From positions 80,488 through 144,487 of the forward strand of contig JBAZGS010000001.1 in assembly GCA_041652755.1 (NCBI GenBank): 64,000 nucleotides of DNA. The letters run 5' to 3'. The stretch's first letter is position 1. Every line of letters begins with the position of its first letter. The translations under genes and the position numbers were made by a program. The notes below the pieces were generated by a model. The model saw nothing but the letters and a program-made list of their open reading frames with translations. It was not told where the DNA came from and searched no databases. The DNA comes from JAQTTT01 sp041652755 (GTDB taxonomy: Archaea > Nanobdellota > Nanobdellia > Tiddalikarchaeales > Tiddalikarchaeaceae). This document shows, piece by piece, positions 33,590 to 43,237 of the stretch.

Positions 33590-34288
33590 AAAATCATTCT
33601 TTAACACTTTAGTTTTTAGTTCTGGATTCATTTTTTCAACAGCATACCTTAAGCCTTCCCTGGAAAAGTGCGAGTAATTCTTTTTAATAAACCCAAGAAC
33701 TAATGTTAAATTTTTTTGGCTTAAATTTCTGAGGCACCAGCCAACACCTAATTGAATGAACCTGAAATCATTTTTGATTAAATTTTGAGATATGTTAATA
33801 ATTGTTCCATCATAATCTCCTTTATTTGCCAAGTTAACAAATGAGATAATGCTCGCTCGTTTAGCCCAAGTTTTATTTGACTTGCTCCAAGCAATCATTA
33901 TATCAATTATACTATTATCTTTTAGGATTAATTTAGAGATTACTTTACTTGATAATACATCGCAAGTTGCCCAGTCATTAATGTAAGTGTCAAATAATTC
34001 AAAAAAATCGCTAAGTATTGAGTTATCAAACTCTTTTATATTATCAGCAAATATTTGTATTGCAAATCTTTTATCAGAAAAATATTTTGATTTAAAAAGC
34101 ATAAGTGCTAAGCTGATTTTTTCATCAGTGCTTAATTTTTTAATCCTTGATTTAAATACTCCATAAACCTCAAGGATTTGGTTCATTTTCAATCCTCTCA
34201 TAACAGAGCCTTTGAGATAATTTTCTCCAGAAATCTTTTGTTTTTTGCTAGAATTTTTTTCTAATTCAGATTGAATTTCATTAATCAT
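33569..34288 (-). CDS. AlkD-like HEAT-repeat DNA alkylation repair protein
   Basis: A 239-residue all-helical protein of the AlkC/AlkD DNA glycosylase superfamily, which excises alkylated purines without base flipping in characterised members. The family pattern is visible: KGSVMRGLKMNQILEVY, KYFSDKRFAIQIFADNI, FDTYINDWATCDVLSSKVI (matching the W-x-x-x-D region), WSKSNKTWAKRASIISFV (aromatic/Arg surface of the active cleft) and GVGWCLRNLSQKN...FSREGLRYAVEKM. The catalytic Asp and Trp pattern appears retained in part. Function as glycosylase is family inference. Confidence 0.78.
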   Translation of the reverse strand: MINEIQSELEKNSSKKQKISGENYLKGSVMRGLKMNQILEVYGVFKSRIKKLSTDEKISLALMLFKSKYFSDKRFAIQIFADNIKEFDNSILSDFFELFDTYINDWATCDVLSSKVISKLILKDNSIIDIMIAWSKSNKTWAKRASIISFVNLANKGDYDGTIINISQNLIKNDFRFIQLGVGWCLRNLSQKNLTLVLGFIKKNYSHFSREGLRYAVEKMNPELKTKVLKNDFLESVVF

Positions 34289-34350
34289 ATAATTTAAAAA
34301 AATCCTTCAATGCTTAAATTTTTAACTATAAACTAATAAAATTAATAATA

Positions 34351-35436
34351 ATGAAAGACTATGATTATTTAATAATTGGAGCTGGTCCAGCAGGCTCTTA
34401 TTTGGCTGAAAAATTGGCAAGCAAAGGATTTAAAGTTGGATTAAGTGACAAAAAAAGAGTAATTGGCAAGCCTATTCAATGCACTGGGTTAGTAACTAAA
34501 GAACTTGAAAAATATGTTAGTGTAAAAGAAGATTATGTAAAAAATGTAACTCATAAGATTAATCTGTTCTCAAAAAATGATTCTATTACACTTAAATCAA
34601 AAGAGTATGTTATTGACAGGTTTGAATTTGATACTTATTTGCTAAAAAAAGCAGAGAATGCAGGTGCAGAAATAATGCTTGGAAATGAATTCAAAGGGCA
34701 AAAAAATGGCAACATAATCTTGTCTAAAAATAATTTTAAAACAAAAAATCTTATTGGCTGCGATGGTCCAGCTTCCCAAGTGAATAAATGCTTTAATATA
34801 ATAAAGGGGATGAAATATTTTTTAGGAAAGCAATATGTAATCAAAATTAAAAATAATCCTGAAGCATATAATGTTTATTTTGATGAATTTTTTCATGACT
34901 TTTTTGCATGGAGCGTTCCTGCAGCAAAAAATATTTCAAGAATTGGAGTTGCATCAAAAGACAATGATAGTATTAATAAAAAGCTTAAATATTTTATGGA
35001 TTCAAGAAAAATAAAAGGAAAAATAATTGAAACCAATGCGGGGCTAATCCCTGTTTTTAATCCTTTCAATTCAAACTATTCAAAAACAAAGGATTTGAAT
35101 ATTTATTTATTTGGAGATGCTTCAGGTTTAGTTAAGGCAACTACAGGGGGTGGAATAATCCCTGCATTTAAGTCAATAAATGAGTCAATGAAAAGCATTA
35201 TCTTGGGCAAAAAACCATTATTGTTTGGCTTAAAAAAAGAGCTGACTTTTCATTTATTGGCTCATAAGATGATGTGCAAGTTCAAAGACAAAGATTATGA
35301 TTCAATACTTAATGATGCAAAATCAATCAGTGTAAAAAAAAGCCTTGAAAAACTTAACCGCGACAATTTTGCATCCTTGGCGGTTGATATTTTTATGAAG
35401 AACCCTAAACTAATCAAGTATTTTAAACTGTGTTAA
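34351..35436 (+). CDS. Geranylgeranyl reductase family flavoprotein
   Basis: A 361-residue FAD-dependent reductase. DYLIIGAGPAGSYLAEKLASKGFKV is the Rossmann FAD loop (residues 4-28), followed by KPIQCTGLV, the conserved family motif, and later DLNIYLFGDASGLVKATTGGGIIPAF, the second FAD-binding stretch. In archaea these enzymes saturate the geranylgeranyl chains of ether lipids. The protein is slightly short against typical members. A TATA about 28 nt upstream supports the start. It converges on the TFE gene with a 14-bp overlap. Confidence 0.9.
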   Translation: MKDYDYLIIGAGPAGSYLAEKLASKGFKVGLSDKKRVIGKPIQCTGLVTKELEKYVSVKEDYVKNVTHKINLFSKNDSITLKSKEYVIDRFEFDTYLLKKAENAGAEIMLGNEFKGQKNGNIILSKNNFKTKNLIGCDGPASQVNKCFNIIKGMKYFLGKQYVIKIKNNPEAYNVYFDEFFHDFFAWSVPAAKNISRIGVASKDNDSINKKLKYFMDSRKIKGKIIETNAGLIPVFNPFNSNYSKTKDLNIYLFGDASGLVKATTGGGIIPAFKSINESMKSIILGKKPLLFGLKKELTFHLLAHKMMCKFKDKDYDSILNDAKSISVKKSLEKLNRDNFASLAVDIFMKNPKLIKYFKLC

Positions 35437-35968
35437 GCTTTTCTTTCAGTATGCAAATATTGTTGCTTAATGATTTAATATTCTGATTCAAACCCTGTAT
35501 AACCAAGTCATTATTTAATGGCTGAAGCATTCCTCCGCAAGCAAAGCAGTTAAAATTAAGCTCCAAAGATTTGTTAAAATCAAGGTTTATGCTGCATGTT
35601 GGGCAGTGAAATATTTGCTCCATGGACTTTTCTTCTTCAACTTTTTTGAACAAAGTTTCTAATTCTTTCTGCCTTGAACTTATGAGCGAATTAAACAATT
35701 TTTTTGGGGCAAATTCCCAAGTGTAAATGTACCATCCTTTTTCAGCATCCCTTCTTCTGGTATAATTGACTAAATTATTTGTGTACATCTTGTACATCAC
35801 GCTTCTTATAAAATTAACATCTTCTTTCAGCTTTTTTGCAATCTCAAATTCATCAGCTTTTTTAATCTTGAATAAGTGCGAAACAATAGGTACTCCTGCC
35901 TCCCCAACAATGTTTTTCACTAAATTATTTATGTCAGGATCATCAATAAGATTTAATTTTTTTGCCAT
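35423..35968 (-). CDS. tfe: Transcription initiation factor E, alpha subunit
   Basis: A 181-residue archaeal TFE-alpha, which helps open promoters and stabilises the RNA polymerase clamp. The N-terminal extended winged helix (about 1-95) contains VGEAGVPIVSHLFKIKKADEFEIAKKLKEDVNFIRSVMYKMY-type sequence and the RRRDAEKGWYIYTWEF wing. The zinc ribbon follows with FHCPTC and NCFACGGML (CxxC...CxxC near 127-150). Length is normal. A short coiled tail ends the protein. Confidence 0.93.
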   Translation of the reverse strand: MAKKLNLIDDPDINNLVKNIVGEAGVPIVSHLFKIKKADEFEIAKKLKEDVNFIRSVMYKMYTNNLVNYTRRRDAEKGWYIYTWEFAPKKLFNSLISSRQKELETLFKKVEEEKSMEQIFHCPTCSINLDFNKSLELNFNCFACGGMLQPLNNDLVIQGLNQNIKSLSNNICILKEKLNTV

Positions 35969-36051
35969 ATTTTTTTACCTATTTTTTTATTTGCTCTTAA
36001 TATAAAAACGTTTCTTTAAAAAGATTACTGTAAAATGAAGCCAAATATGGT

Positions 36052-37233
36052 TCATATTAAGGGTTTAATTGCAGTATAAAAGTTAATTAAATAAGGCCCA
36101 AATAAATTAAATAATAATAATATTAAACAAAAAATATACAAATAATTTGCTATTATCATGCTTTTCTTTTTATCTTTTATTATTGGTTCGATTAATTCAA
36201 GAACTACTTTTCCTCCATCAGTAATCCACAAAGGAAAAAGATTTATTATTCCTATAGATAAGCTAAGATTAGCAAGAAGATTTAGAAATTTCAATATTCT
36301 TATCAAAATACGCACGCCTAATATTTCAACATTACTTAAGTTGCTGGAATAATCCCAATCGTTTGCTACTGTAATTCCAAGATAAGACATGTTTTCATAA
36401 TAAGGGCTTTTAATAGTTTTAATTAAAAAAGTTCCATTACTGGTGGTAATATTTATAGTTTCATTAATAGGGATTAATGCCAATGCTTTATATAAATCTG
36501 AAGCATTTGAAGTGGTGTATTCTCCGACTGAATATAAGCTAACATTAGCAGGAATGCCTGATATATTTGCAGGTAAACCTGTAATTGCAATTATTGATAA
36601 ATTTGAATAAATAATATTTGATGAAATAAATGGGCTTAGCAAAAATCCACTTATTAAAATAACAGTGAAAGCAAGAATTAAATTGCCCAAACTTCCTGCA
36701 ATAAGCATTCTGAGTTTTGAAATCTTTTTAGCGTTCTCATAGCTTTTCTGATCAGGTTCAACAAAAGCCATAGGTATTACTGCCAATAAGCCCAATCCTG
36801 CTGATTTCATTTTTATTTTTTCAGATATTCCAATAATTCCATGCATTGATTCATGAACTATAATAATTATGCCTAAAATTAAGAATAAATCAATAATGGG
36901 AATTGTTTCGCCAGTTAAAGGATCCTTTGTCACTCCAGGTATAAGCAAAGATACAGTAGGCTCCGGGTTTAAAGTATTAATAATGTATATTGAGCTTTGT
37001 ATAAACATGTTTATTGAAAATATTATAAAATAAAAGCATATAATGATTCCAATAGTGCTGATTATTTTCCATAACCAAGTGCATGAAGCTAACTTTTCAA
37101 AATAATTAATTATCTTATTATTTTTGTACACAAAGAAAATCTTGTCCATTACTTGGAACTTCTTCCTGTTTTTATAGATTAAAAGAAAAACTATTGAATA
37201 AACAACTATTATTGAGATAAGTTCCAAGTCCAT
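36052..37233 (-). CDS. Site-2-protease-like intramembrane metalloprotease (M50)
   Basis: A 393-residue multi-pass membrane protein. HESMH (His127, Glu128, His131) within a hydrophobic helix is the zinc site. The second conserved region LFPLWITDGGKVVLELIEP near residue 335 provides the third ligand Asp. Between them, about residues 205-300, lies an extracytoplasmic/PDZ-like insertion (ITGLPANISGIPANVSLYSVGEYTTS). Several N- and C-terminal helices complete the topology. S2P homologues cleave membrane-bound substrates, such as regulators, within the bilayer. The substrate is unknown. It follows lysS by 2 bp on the same strand. Confidence 0.88.
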   Translation of the reverse strand: MDLELISIIVVYSIVFLLIYKNRKKFQVMDKIFFVYKNNKIINYFEKLASCTWLWKIISTIGIIICFYFIIFSINMFIQSSIYIINTLNPEPTVSLLIPGVTKDPLTGETIPIIDLFLILGIIIIVHESMHGIIGISEKIKMKSAGLGLLAVIPMAFVEPDQKSYENAKKISKLRMLIAGSLGNLILAFTVILISGFLLSPFISSNIIYSNLSIIAITGLPANISGIPANVSLYSVGEYTTSNASDLYKALALIPINETINITTSNGTFLIKTIKSPYYENMSYLGITVANDWDYSSNLSNVEILGVRILIRILKFLNLLANLSLSIGIINLFPLWITDGGKVVLELIEPIIKDKKKSMIIANYLYIFCLILLLFNLFGPYLINFYTAIKPLI

Positions 37234-37235
37234 TA

Positions 37236-38717
37236 TTAATCAATCACCGGTTTCATTAATGGGAAAAACTGCGCTCCCTTTATATTTGGCTCATCCATTA
37301 CCATCATGCAAAATCTTTCTAGCCCTATTCCCCAGCCTGCCACTGGAGGCATTGCGTATTCAAGCGCCTGCAAAAAATCCTCATCTAAAGGATGCGCTTC
37401 TTTGTCGCCCAATTTCAAAAATTCTTGCTGCTCAATAAGCCTTCTTCTCTGGTCAACAGGGTCATTAAGCTCGTTGTATGCTTTAATAAGCTCCCAAGTG
37501 TTCACAAGCAATTGAAAGCTGCTAATCTTGCTAGGATCAGAGTCTTTTCTTTTAGCTAAAGGAATCATTTCAACAGGGTAATCTGTCATGAATGTTGGCT
37601 GAATAATTTTTTGCCTGGCAGTTCTTTTATACAATTCATCTAATAATGCTCCATAATGTTTAGGGGACTTGTAATCAACATCCTTTATTTTTCTTTTCAT
37701 AATCTCTTTTCTGAGCAAATCAACATCTTTGAATAAGTCTATGTCAATTCCAGTATTATCTAGCAATAATTGCCTGAAAGTTATTCTTTTATAGGGTGGA
37801 GTAAAATCAAGCACTTGGCCTTGGTAAGTTATTTTTAATGAGCCGTTTGCTTTCATTAAAATATGGCTTATGAACTCTTCAGTGAATTTCATTAAGCCTT
37901 CATAATCCTGGTAAGCCCAGTAAAATTCCAAATCCAGCATTTCCTGCAAATGGGATTTGTCCATTCCTTCATTCCTGAACCTGGTTCCAAGCTCAAAAAT
38001 TTTATCATAACCTGCAACTATAAGCCTTTTCAGATAAAGTTCAGTGGCTATTCTAAGATAAAAGTCAGTGTTTAATGCATTATGGTGAGTGATAAAAGGT
38101 TCAGCGCTTGCGCCTCCATAAGTTGCCTGAAGCACTGGAGTGAACACTTCTAAAAAACCCTTATTGCCTAGGAACTCCCTTATTGATTTAATTATCATTG
38201 ATTTTTTCCTGAACTTTTCTAGCACTTCAGGATTCATTATTGCTTCTAAATACCTTTTTCTGAAAATCTCCTCCTCATCCTTTAATCCGTGAAACTTTTC
38301 AGGCAAAGGCCTTATGCTTTTAGCTGCAAGAGTCAAGCTGGTTGCATTAATGCTTATCTGGCCTTTTTGGGTTTTGAAAAAATTTCCCTTAACAACAATT
38401 AAATCCCCTAAGTCTAATAATTTAAGCAGTTCATAATTTTTCACTTCTTTTTTTTGAAACACTGCCTGAATGGTTCCAAATTCATCCTGTAAATTAGCAA
38501 AAGCAATATTTCCCATGCTTCTAAAACTCATTATTCTTCCAGCATATTCTTCAGCATTCTTTGATTTCTCCTCGCTAACTTTGGCGTATTTTTCAAGCAA
38601 TTGGGCTGAAGATTTTTTGTCTTTTATAACTATTTGAGGGTAAGGATTAATGCCTAACTCTTTAATTTTATGTAGCTTTTTCAGCCTTTCATTAATGTAA
38701 TCATCAATCATAAACAT
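37236..38717 (-). CDS. lysS: Lysyl-tRNA synthetase, class II
   Basis: A 493-residue class II LysRS. The N-terminal OB-fold anticodon-binding domain (about 55-150, EYAGRIMSFRSMGNIAFANLQDEFG) precedes the catalytic core. Motif 2 is IATELYLKRLIVAGYDKIFELGTRFRNEG-like, and motif 3 is MPPVAGWGIGLERFCMM near the C-terminus. Archaea often use a class I enzyme instead, so the class II form is of note. The frame's first ATG is at 38717. A TATA-like TTTAAATTAA (38731-38740) lies only about 19 nt from it but about 25 nt from the next in-frame ATG at 38711, which may be the real start. L40e lies 28 bp upstream on the same strand. Confidence 0.96.
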   Translation of the reverse strand: MFMIDDYINERLKKLHKIKELGINPYPQIVIKDKKSSAQLLEKYAKVSEEKSKNAEEYAGRIMSFRSMGNIAFANLQDEFGTIQAVFQKKEVKNYELLKLLDLGDLIVVKGNFFKTQKGQISINATSLTLAAKSIRPLPEKFHGLKDEEEIFRKRYLEAIMNPEVLEKFRKKSMIIKSIREFLGNKGFLEVFTPVLQATYGGASAEPFITHHNALNTDFYLRIATELYLKRLIVAGYDKIFELGTRFRNEGMDKSHLQEMLDLEFYWAYQDYEGLMKFTEEFISHILMKANGSLKITYQGQVLDFTPPYKRITFRQLLLDNTGIDIDLFKDVDLLRKEIMKRKIKDVDYKSPKHYGALLDELYKRTARQKIIQPTFMTDYPVEMIPLAKRKDSDPSKISSFQLLVNTWELIKAYNELNDPVDQRRRLIEQQEFLKLGDKEAHPLDEDFLQALEYAMPPVAGWGIGLERFCMMVMDEPNIKGAQFFPLMKPVID

Positions 38718-38745
38718 ACCCCAATTAGTCTTAATTTAAAAGAAT

Positions 38746-38910
38746 TTACTTTTTAAGCCTAATTGCCCTTAATGCCTTGCCTTGGCATTTCCTGCACTTA
38801 ACTAATTTATTCCTAACCCTGTTGCTGTCGCTTCTTATTTTGCTTTTGCATTTTTTGCAGACAAAAACATTCTCAAAAAGCCTATGCTGCGCTTCAGGAA
38901 TTCTTACCAT
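38746..38910 (-). CDS. rpl40e: Ribosomal protein L40e (eL40)
   Basis: A 54-residue zinc-ribbon protein of the large ribosomal subunit. It reads MVRIPEAQHRLFENVFVC and continues with KKCKSK and then CRKCQGKALRA, giving the CxxC...CxxC zinc site of eL40. The N-terminal xRxPEAxxRLF motif is diagnostic. The ATG complement is at 38910-38908 and the stop at 38748-38746. It lies 28 bp upstream of lysS on the same strand. Confidence 0.93.
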   Translation of the reverse strand: MVRIPEAQHRLFENVFVCKKCKSKIRSDSNRVRNKLVKCRKCQGKALRAIRLKK

Positions 38911-38946
38911 GAAAAACTAATAAAATTGAATGCTATTTAAATCTTT

Positions 38947-40902
38947 CTATGCACTTAGCAGTATTTTGAAAATATTAATTATTGACTCAAAAAACCGTGT
39001 TATTTTTTCCATTAAAGTCAACGAATAATTGTATGAAACATCCATAGTCTTGAAATAATACTCATCCCCTTGGGAATAATCAAGCACGAATCTGATATTA
39101 TTAACCCCTTGCCTGAAATCATCCTCATTTAAATCAATGACATTATTTTTTTGAAGTTCCTTGCTTACAACCTCCTTATTGTTAATAGTTGCCTTGATTG
39201 TTCCAGTCAACAAATCATCCCCGCTGTCAAGTGCTATGCTGTAGCTAAAATTGCTTAATTGCTCCACATCAATGTTGTATTCAGGTGCTTTCAATACAAT
39301 AAAGCTTGAGTTATGGATTAATGACGTGTTTTGAAAATCAAATCTTAAGCTTAAATTAATCAGCCCTTTTTCGCTAGGCAAACTAAGCTCTTTTTCATAG
39401 TTTCTTTGCTCATTAATAAGCAAGTTCTCAATAGTTTCAGTCAACAAAACATCTCCATACATAATAGACATATTAACATTAGTCATTGAGTTCCCGATAT
39501 TCTTAACTGAAAAAGAAAGAACAGGCTGTTGCTCCAAAAATTTGTTCTTGTTGAATTTAATCTCTGAAACCAACAAGTCAGGGCTTATCAATCTTTCATC
39601 CTCTTTTGCAATTGCCAATAACTCTTCCAAATTACTGTTGCTTCCAATTTCAGAATCAATCTTGATGATTTTTGAATCATACTCGCCCCCTCCTAATGAA
39701 AATTTAAAATTTGCATCACTATAACATGCAGTGCTGCATTCCAAATCAGGTATTTTGAAAATAAAATACTTGTTCAGTGTCTGCATTGGCGCAACAACTA
39801 AAGGGATTGAAGGATTGGAATTGATTAATTCAACAGTCTTAATGGGTGTGGAAATTAAAGTGTCAAGAACCCAATAATTTGTGGGATTAGTCACTGAAAC
39901 ATTGACCAATAGATATGAATCTTGGCCTATTTCACTTGGAGCCTTGACATCAATATCCAAGGCTGATTCAGTTTTTTCAAAGCCCATAAGCTCTATGTTG
40001 AAGGTGTAAGAGTTCTTATTTAAAAAATTAGTCCCTTCAGAGCCTCTTCTTTGAAGGTAAATTGAAGAGATATCAAGCAAATCATCATTTTTATACAAAG
40101 GTATATGCGCGCTGTTTATCCAAAAAAATTCCTTGTAAGTTGTGTCAACTCTAACCCACCCATGGTTAGGAATGTAAATTTCAGTCCAAGAATGAGGCTC
40201 AAAATTAGTGCACCCATCGCCTCCAATATTTGTATAAACATAACCGCTGACATACCTTGCAGGTATACCGACGCTTCTATACATGCTTATTGAAAATGTT
40301 GAGAATTCATCGCAAACCCCTTTTTTTACATTATAAATTTCAGTTGCTGTTGCTGATGATGAGGGAAAATAGCTTAAATTATACTCAATGTAGTAAGCAG
40401 TGAATTCTGATATCATTGCAATTGCAGTCAAATAATCAGTCACTCCTGCCAGCAAATTATTTGTTAAAATCTTTATCCTCAAATCCTCATTTGCTGTTTT
40501 TGTAAAATTCAAGTATTTTTTGACATTGTCAGGGAATACTCCAGTGTAAGGAAATTCAACATTTTTTTCAACTTTTTCATCACTATAAGAAACTAGCAAC
40601 GAAGTGTTGAAATACCATTTTAAGTTCTCAGTAATTTCAGGCTGGTTAAAAAAAAGTATTGTATTGTTTATTCCGTCAGTGCTTATCATGCCATTAGTGG
40701 CATAATCTTGTAATGCAGTTTGCGGAACTCCTTTGAATGTGAATGAAAAATTTTCAAAAGTGAATTCATTAAAATTTAAATCAACCTCTCCTGTGACTGA
40801 GTAATTCATAAAAGCAGAGCCAATGGTTTTGGTGTCAAGGCTATAGCATTCAAGCCCAAAAGCAGCAGGAATCAATAGCAGCAAAAAAACCATTTTTTTC
40901 AT
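38947..40902 (-). CDS. Secreted transglutaminase-like cysteine protease/amidase protein
   Basis: A 651-residue extracytoplasmic protein. The N-terminus MKKMVFLLLLIPAAFG is a signal peptide. A beta-rich region precedes the transglutaminase-like core, whose triad is visible: Cys197 in KKGVCDEFS, His237 in EPHSWTEIY and Asp253 in WVRVDTTY. The sequence VGIPARYVSGY between them is typical of the family. Two or three Ig/CARDB-like domains follow (about 305-620). The very C-terminus (FFESIINIFKILLSA) is hydrophobic and may anchor it. Archaeal proteins of this kind are thought to process or crosslink surface peptides. The substrate is unknown. Confidence 0.85.
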   Translation of the reverse strand: MKKMVFLLLLIPAAFGLECYSLDTKTIGSAFMNYSVTGEVDLNFNEFTFENFSFTFKGVPQTALQDYATNGMISTDGINNTILFFNQPEITENLKWYFNTSLLVSYSDEKVEKNVEFPYTGVFPDNVKKYLNFTKTANEDLRIKILTNNLLAGVTDYLTAIAMISEFTAYYIEYNLSYFPSSSATATEIYNVKKGVCDEFSTFSISMYRSVGIPARYVSGYVYTNIGGDGCTNFEPHSWTEIYIPNHGWVRVDTTYKEFFWINSAHIPLYKNDDLLDISSIYLQRRGSEGTNFLNKNSYTFNIELMGFEKTESALDIDVKAPSEIGQDSYLLVNVSVTNPTNYWVLDTLISTPIKTVELINSNPSIPLVVAPMQTLNKYFIFKIPDLECSTACYSDANFKFSLGGGEYDSKIIKIDSEIGSNSNLEELLAIAKEDERLISPDLLVSEIKFNKNKFLEQQPVLSFSVKNIGNSMTNVNMSIMYGDVLLTETIENLLINEQRNYEKELSLPSEKGLINLSLRFDFQNTSLIHNSSFIVLKAPEYNIDVEQLSNFSYSIALDSGDDLLTGTIKATINNKEVVSKELQKNNVIDLNEDDFRQGVNNIRFVLDYSQGDEYYFKTMDVSYNYSLTLMEKITRFFESIINIFKILLSA

Positions 40903-40943
40903 GAAAAAAGTTAATAACTCCTAAGCTTTTAAATTATTCTTTA

Positions 40944-41603
40944 ATGAATTCCGAATTAGTTGACAAAAGGTTTTATGAAAAGAAATGGATGAGCATAGGG
41001 GAATGGAAAAACCAGAAAGCTCCTTATTTGAAAAAATCAGCTGATTATGAAGGTGCGCTGGCTTTAAGCTGGATAAAATCATTTTTGAACTCAGGCAAAG
41101 TGCTTGATTTAGGCTCTGGAGCAGGAAGAAATTCAATATTGTTCTCTAAGAATGGTTTTGATGTTTATGGCGTTGACTTTTCAGCCAAAGCAATAAAGTT
41201 GGCTAATATTTTAAACAAGGAAGAGAATTGCAATGTAAAGTTCAGCGTGCAAAGCGTGCTAAAACTAGGGTTTGAGAAGGGGTTCTTTGACTTAGCTCTT
41301 GATTTCGGATGCTTTCATCATTTAAGAAAAAGCCAGTGGAGCAACTATTTGAAAAATGTTTTAAAAGTGCTCAAAAATGAGTCTTACTTTCTTCTTTACT
41401 GCTTCAGCAAGGAGTCAGGCGAAACAGGCAATTATAAGCCAGGCAAAGATTACAGCTACCATAATCATCATTACAACCATTACTTTAGCCTGGAAGAGTT
41501 AAAGCAAATTTTTGGAAAAACTTTCAAAGTAATCAAGCATGAAATAATAAAGGAAAATGGTAGGCTGCTCGCATTCAACATTGTATTATTCAAAAGAATG
41601 TAA
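40944..41603 (+). CDS. SAM-dependent methyltransferase
   Basis: A 219-residue class I methyltransferase. VLDLGSGAGRNSILFSKNGFDVYGVDFS (residues about 53-80) is the SAM loop with the acidic residue ending strand beta2. DLALDFGCFHHL is the motif IV region. It resembles the TehB/UbiE-type small-molecule methyltransferases. The substrate cannot be predicted. It is divergent from the transglutaminase-like gene and lies immediately before the RNase P/exosome superoperon, but a TATA element at about 41608 separates it from that operon. Confidence 0.8.
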   Translation: MNSELVDKRFYEKKWMSIGEWKNQKAPYLKKSADYEGALALSWIKSFLNSGKVLDLGSGAGRNSILFSKNGFDVYGVDFSAKAIKLANILNKEENCNVKFSVQSVLKLGFEKGFFDLALDFGCFHHLRKSQWSNYLKNVLKVLKNESYFLLYCFSKESGETGNYKPGKDYSYHNHHYNHYFSLEELKQIFGKTFKVIKHEIIKENGRLLAFNIVLFKRM

Positions 41604-41635
41604 TTTTATAAACAAGTAATTGCTACTATTTTATT

Positions 41636-42181
41636 ATGTTTGATTCATGCGCGCTGTTTAAAGTGAGCGATGAGCTTAAAAAAAAATTAGGAATAATAGT
41701 TGGCAATGCCATAATAAAGGACAAGCTTAACTTTAGCAGCAAAGAATTAGTGTTTTTCAGCCCGAAATCTGAAGATGAGCTGAAAAAAGCAGTAGAGCTG
41801 ATGCTGCCTTATGGGATAATTAACTCTGAATTGATTCATTACAAAGATTCATTGCATTTCATAAGGTCAGGAATTGATGATACTCTTGCAAAGGAAATGG
41901 CAAAAAAAAAGATAGCAATAGTTTTCAATTTAAGCTTAATAATCATTAATGATTCAGTCAAAAGAGCCTTAATTATAAGAAGAATGAAGGAAAACATGAA
42001 AAAAGCAGTGAAATACAATGTTCCTGTATTGTTCGCAAGCTTAGCAAAGGATGAATATGGGCTATTCAATGCTGCTCAGATAAAAGCTTGGGCGCAAAAG
42101 CTAGGCATTGATAATTATAATAGGGTTAAAACCAGCTTTAACAAGATTTTTTCAAAGCCTTCAAAAAAAACCGCTTCTTAG
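41636..42181 (+). CDS. rnp3: RNase P protein component 3 (Rpp30)
   Basis: A 181-residue archaeal Rpp30, a TIM-barrel-like subunit of RNase P that supports 5' maturation of tRNA together with Pop5. The recognisable part is residues 80-160: LHFIRSGIDDTLAKEMAKKKIAIVFNLS, then RRMKENMKKAVKYNVPVLFAS and AAQIKAWAQKLGI, all conserved in Rpp30. The protein is shorter than most members at its N-terminus. A TATA at about 28 nt upstream marks it as the first gene of the superoperon, in the order Rpp30-Pop5-PsmA conserved in archaea. Confidence 0.82.
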   Translation: MFDSCALFKVSDELKKKLGIIVGNAIIKDKLNFSSKELVFFSPKSEDELKKAVELMLPYGIINSELIHYKDSLHFIRSGIDDTLAKEMAKKKIAIVFNLSLIIINDSVKRALIIRRMKENMKKAVKYNVPVLFASLAKDEYGLFNAAQIKAWAQKLGIDNYNRVKTSFNKIFSKPSKKTAS

Positions 42182-42235
42182 GTTGATTGATAAATCAAAT
42201 AATTTTTTAATTAAACAGCATTTATTTAATTGCTT

Positions 42236-42535
42236 ATGAACAAGCCATCTTCAAGAACTAAGAAAAGATACATTTCTTTTGAAGTCATTAGTGAGCAAAA
42301 GGTTTTTAAAGATGAAATAAAAGATAGTATTTATAATAAGACTCTTGAATTCTTAGGAGAAGAAGGGTTATCAAAGCTTGGAATTCAATTAGTAAACGAA
42401 AACATTTTGAGAGTTGACCGCAATCATAAAAACGAAATGATTATAATACTCTCAATGATTAGAAAGATAAATAATAAAAGGGTGTTTTTTAACACTCTTA
42501 AAACAAGTGGAAACTTAATAAAGGTGAAAAAATAA
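42236..42535 (+). CDS. rnp2: RNase P protein component 2 (Pop5)
   Basis: A 99-residue Pop5/Rpp14-family protein that pairs with Rpp30 in the RNase P specificity core. Conserved pieces are RTKKRYISFEVISEQ at the start, the helix IYNKTLEFLGEEGLSKLGIQLV and LRVDRNHKNEMIIILSMI in the second half. An in-frame TTG exists at 42230, but the ATG at 42236 lies about 29 nt after a TTTTTTAATTA TATA element and is preferred. It abuts psmA directly. Confidence 0.85.
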   Translation: MNKPSSRTKKRYISFEVISEQKVFKDEIKDSIYNKTLEFLGEEGLSKLGIQLVNENILRVDRNHKNEMIIILSMIRKINNKRVFFNTLKTSGNLIKVKK

Positions 42536-43237
42536 ATGTCAATTCCGGATGCAATGGGCTATGATAGGGCAATAACAGTATTTTCTCCAGACGGAAGATT
42601 GCTGCAAGTTGAATACGCAAAAGAAACTGTTAATCAGGGAACATCTGCAGTGGGTGTACTATACAAAGGAGGAGTATTATTAGTTGTTGATAAAAGAATA
42701 CTTGAAAAATTAGTAATACCTTCAAGCGTTGAAAAAATAATGCAAATAGATGAGCACATATGCGCTGCAATAAGCGGGCTTCCAAGCGATGGAAGAGTGC
42801 TAGTTGAAAGGGCTCAAATAGTTGCGCAAAATCACAGGAACACTTATGATGAAGCGATAGATGTTAAAAGTCTTGTAAAAGATATCTGCAATCAAATGCA
42901 GGCTTTCACACAGTACGGCGGAATGAGGCCTTATGGAGTAAGCTTATTAGTTGCAGGAGTTGATGAAAAGCCCCACTTGTTCATGACTGAAGTTAGCGGA
43001 ATATTCTTTGAAATGAAAGCAGTTTCAATAGGAGAAAACAATAGAGTAATAACTAATTTTTTAAACAAGAACTATAAAGATGATATGACTTTTGATGAGG
43101 CATTAAAGTTTTGCATTAATGCAATAAAAGAAGGATTATCCAATAAGTTTGATGTTGAAAGATTGGAAGCTGCTTATATTGACTCTAAAGAAAAGAAATT
43201 CACGCAAGTAGATCTTAAAAAGTTTAAAAAATTATGA
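42536..43237 (+). CDS. psmA: Proteasome alpha subunit
   Basis: A 233-residue alpha subunit of the archaeal 20S proteasome, which forms the outer gating rings. The N-terminal gate YDRAITVFSPDGRLLQVEYAKE (YDR motif) is diagnostic. GTSAVGVLYKGGVLLVVDKR and MRPYGVSLLVAGVD follow. The C-terminal helix ends KKFTQVDLKKFKKL. The beta subunit is not in the window. The start codon is preceded by AAGGTGAAAA, a good ribosome-binding site lying in the end of the Pop5 gene. The 3' end overlaps the SBDS gene by 4 bp. Confidence 0.97.
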   Translation: MSIPDAMGYDRAITVFSPDGRLLQVEYAKETVNQGTSAVGVLYKGGVLLVVDKRILEKLVIPSSVEKIMQIDEHICAAISGLPSDGRVLVERAQIVAQNHRNTYDEAIDVKSLVKDICNQMQAFTQYGGMRPYGVSLLVAGVDEKPHLFMTEVSGIFFEMKAVSIGENNRVITNFLNKNYKDDMTFDEALKFCINAIKEGLSNKFDVERLEAAYIDSKEKKFTQVDLKKFKKL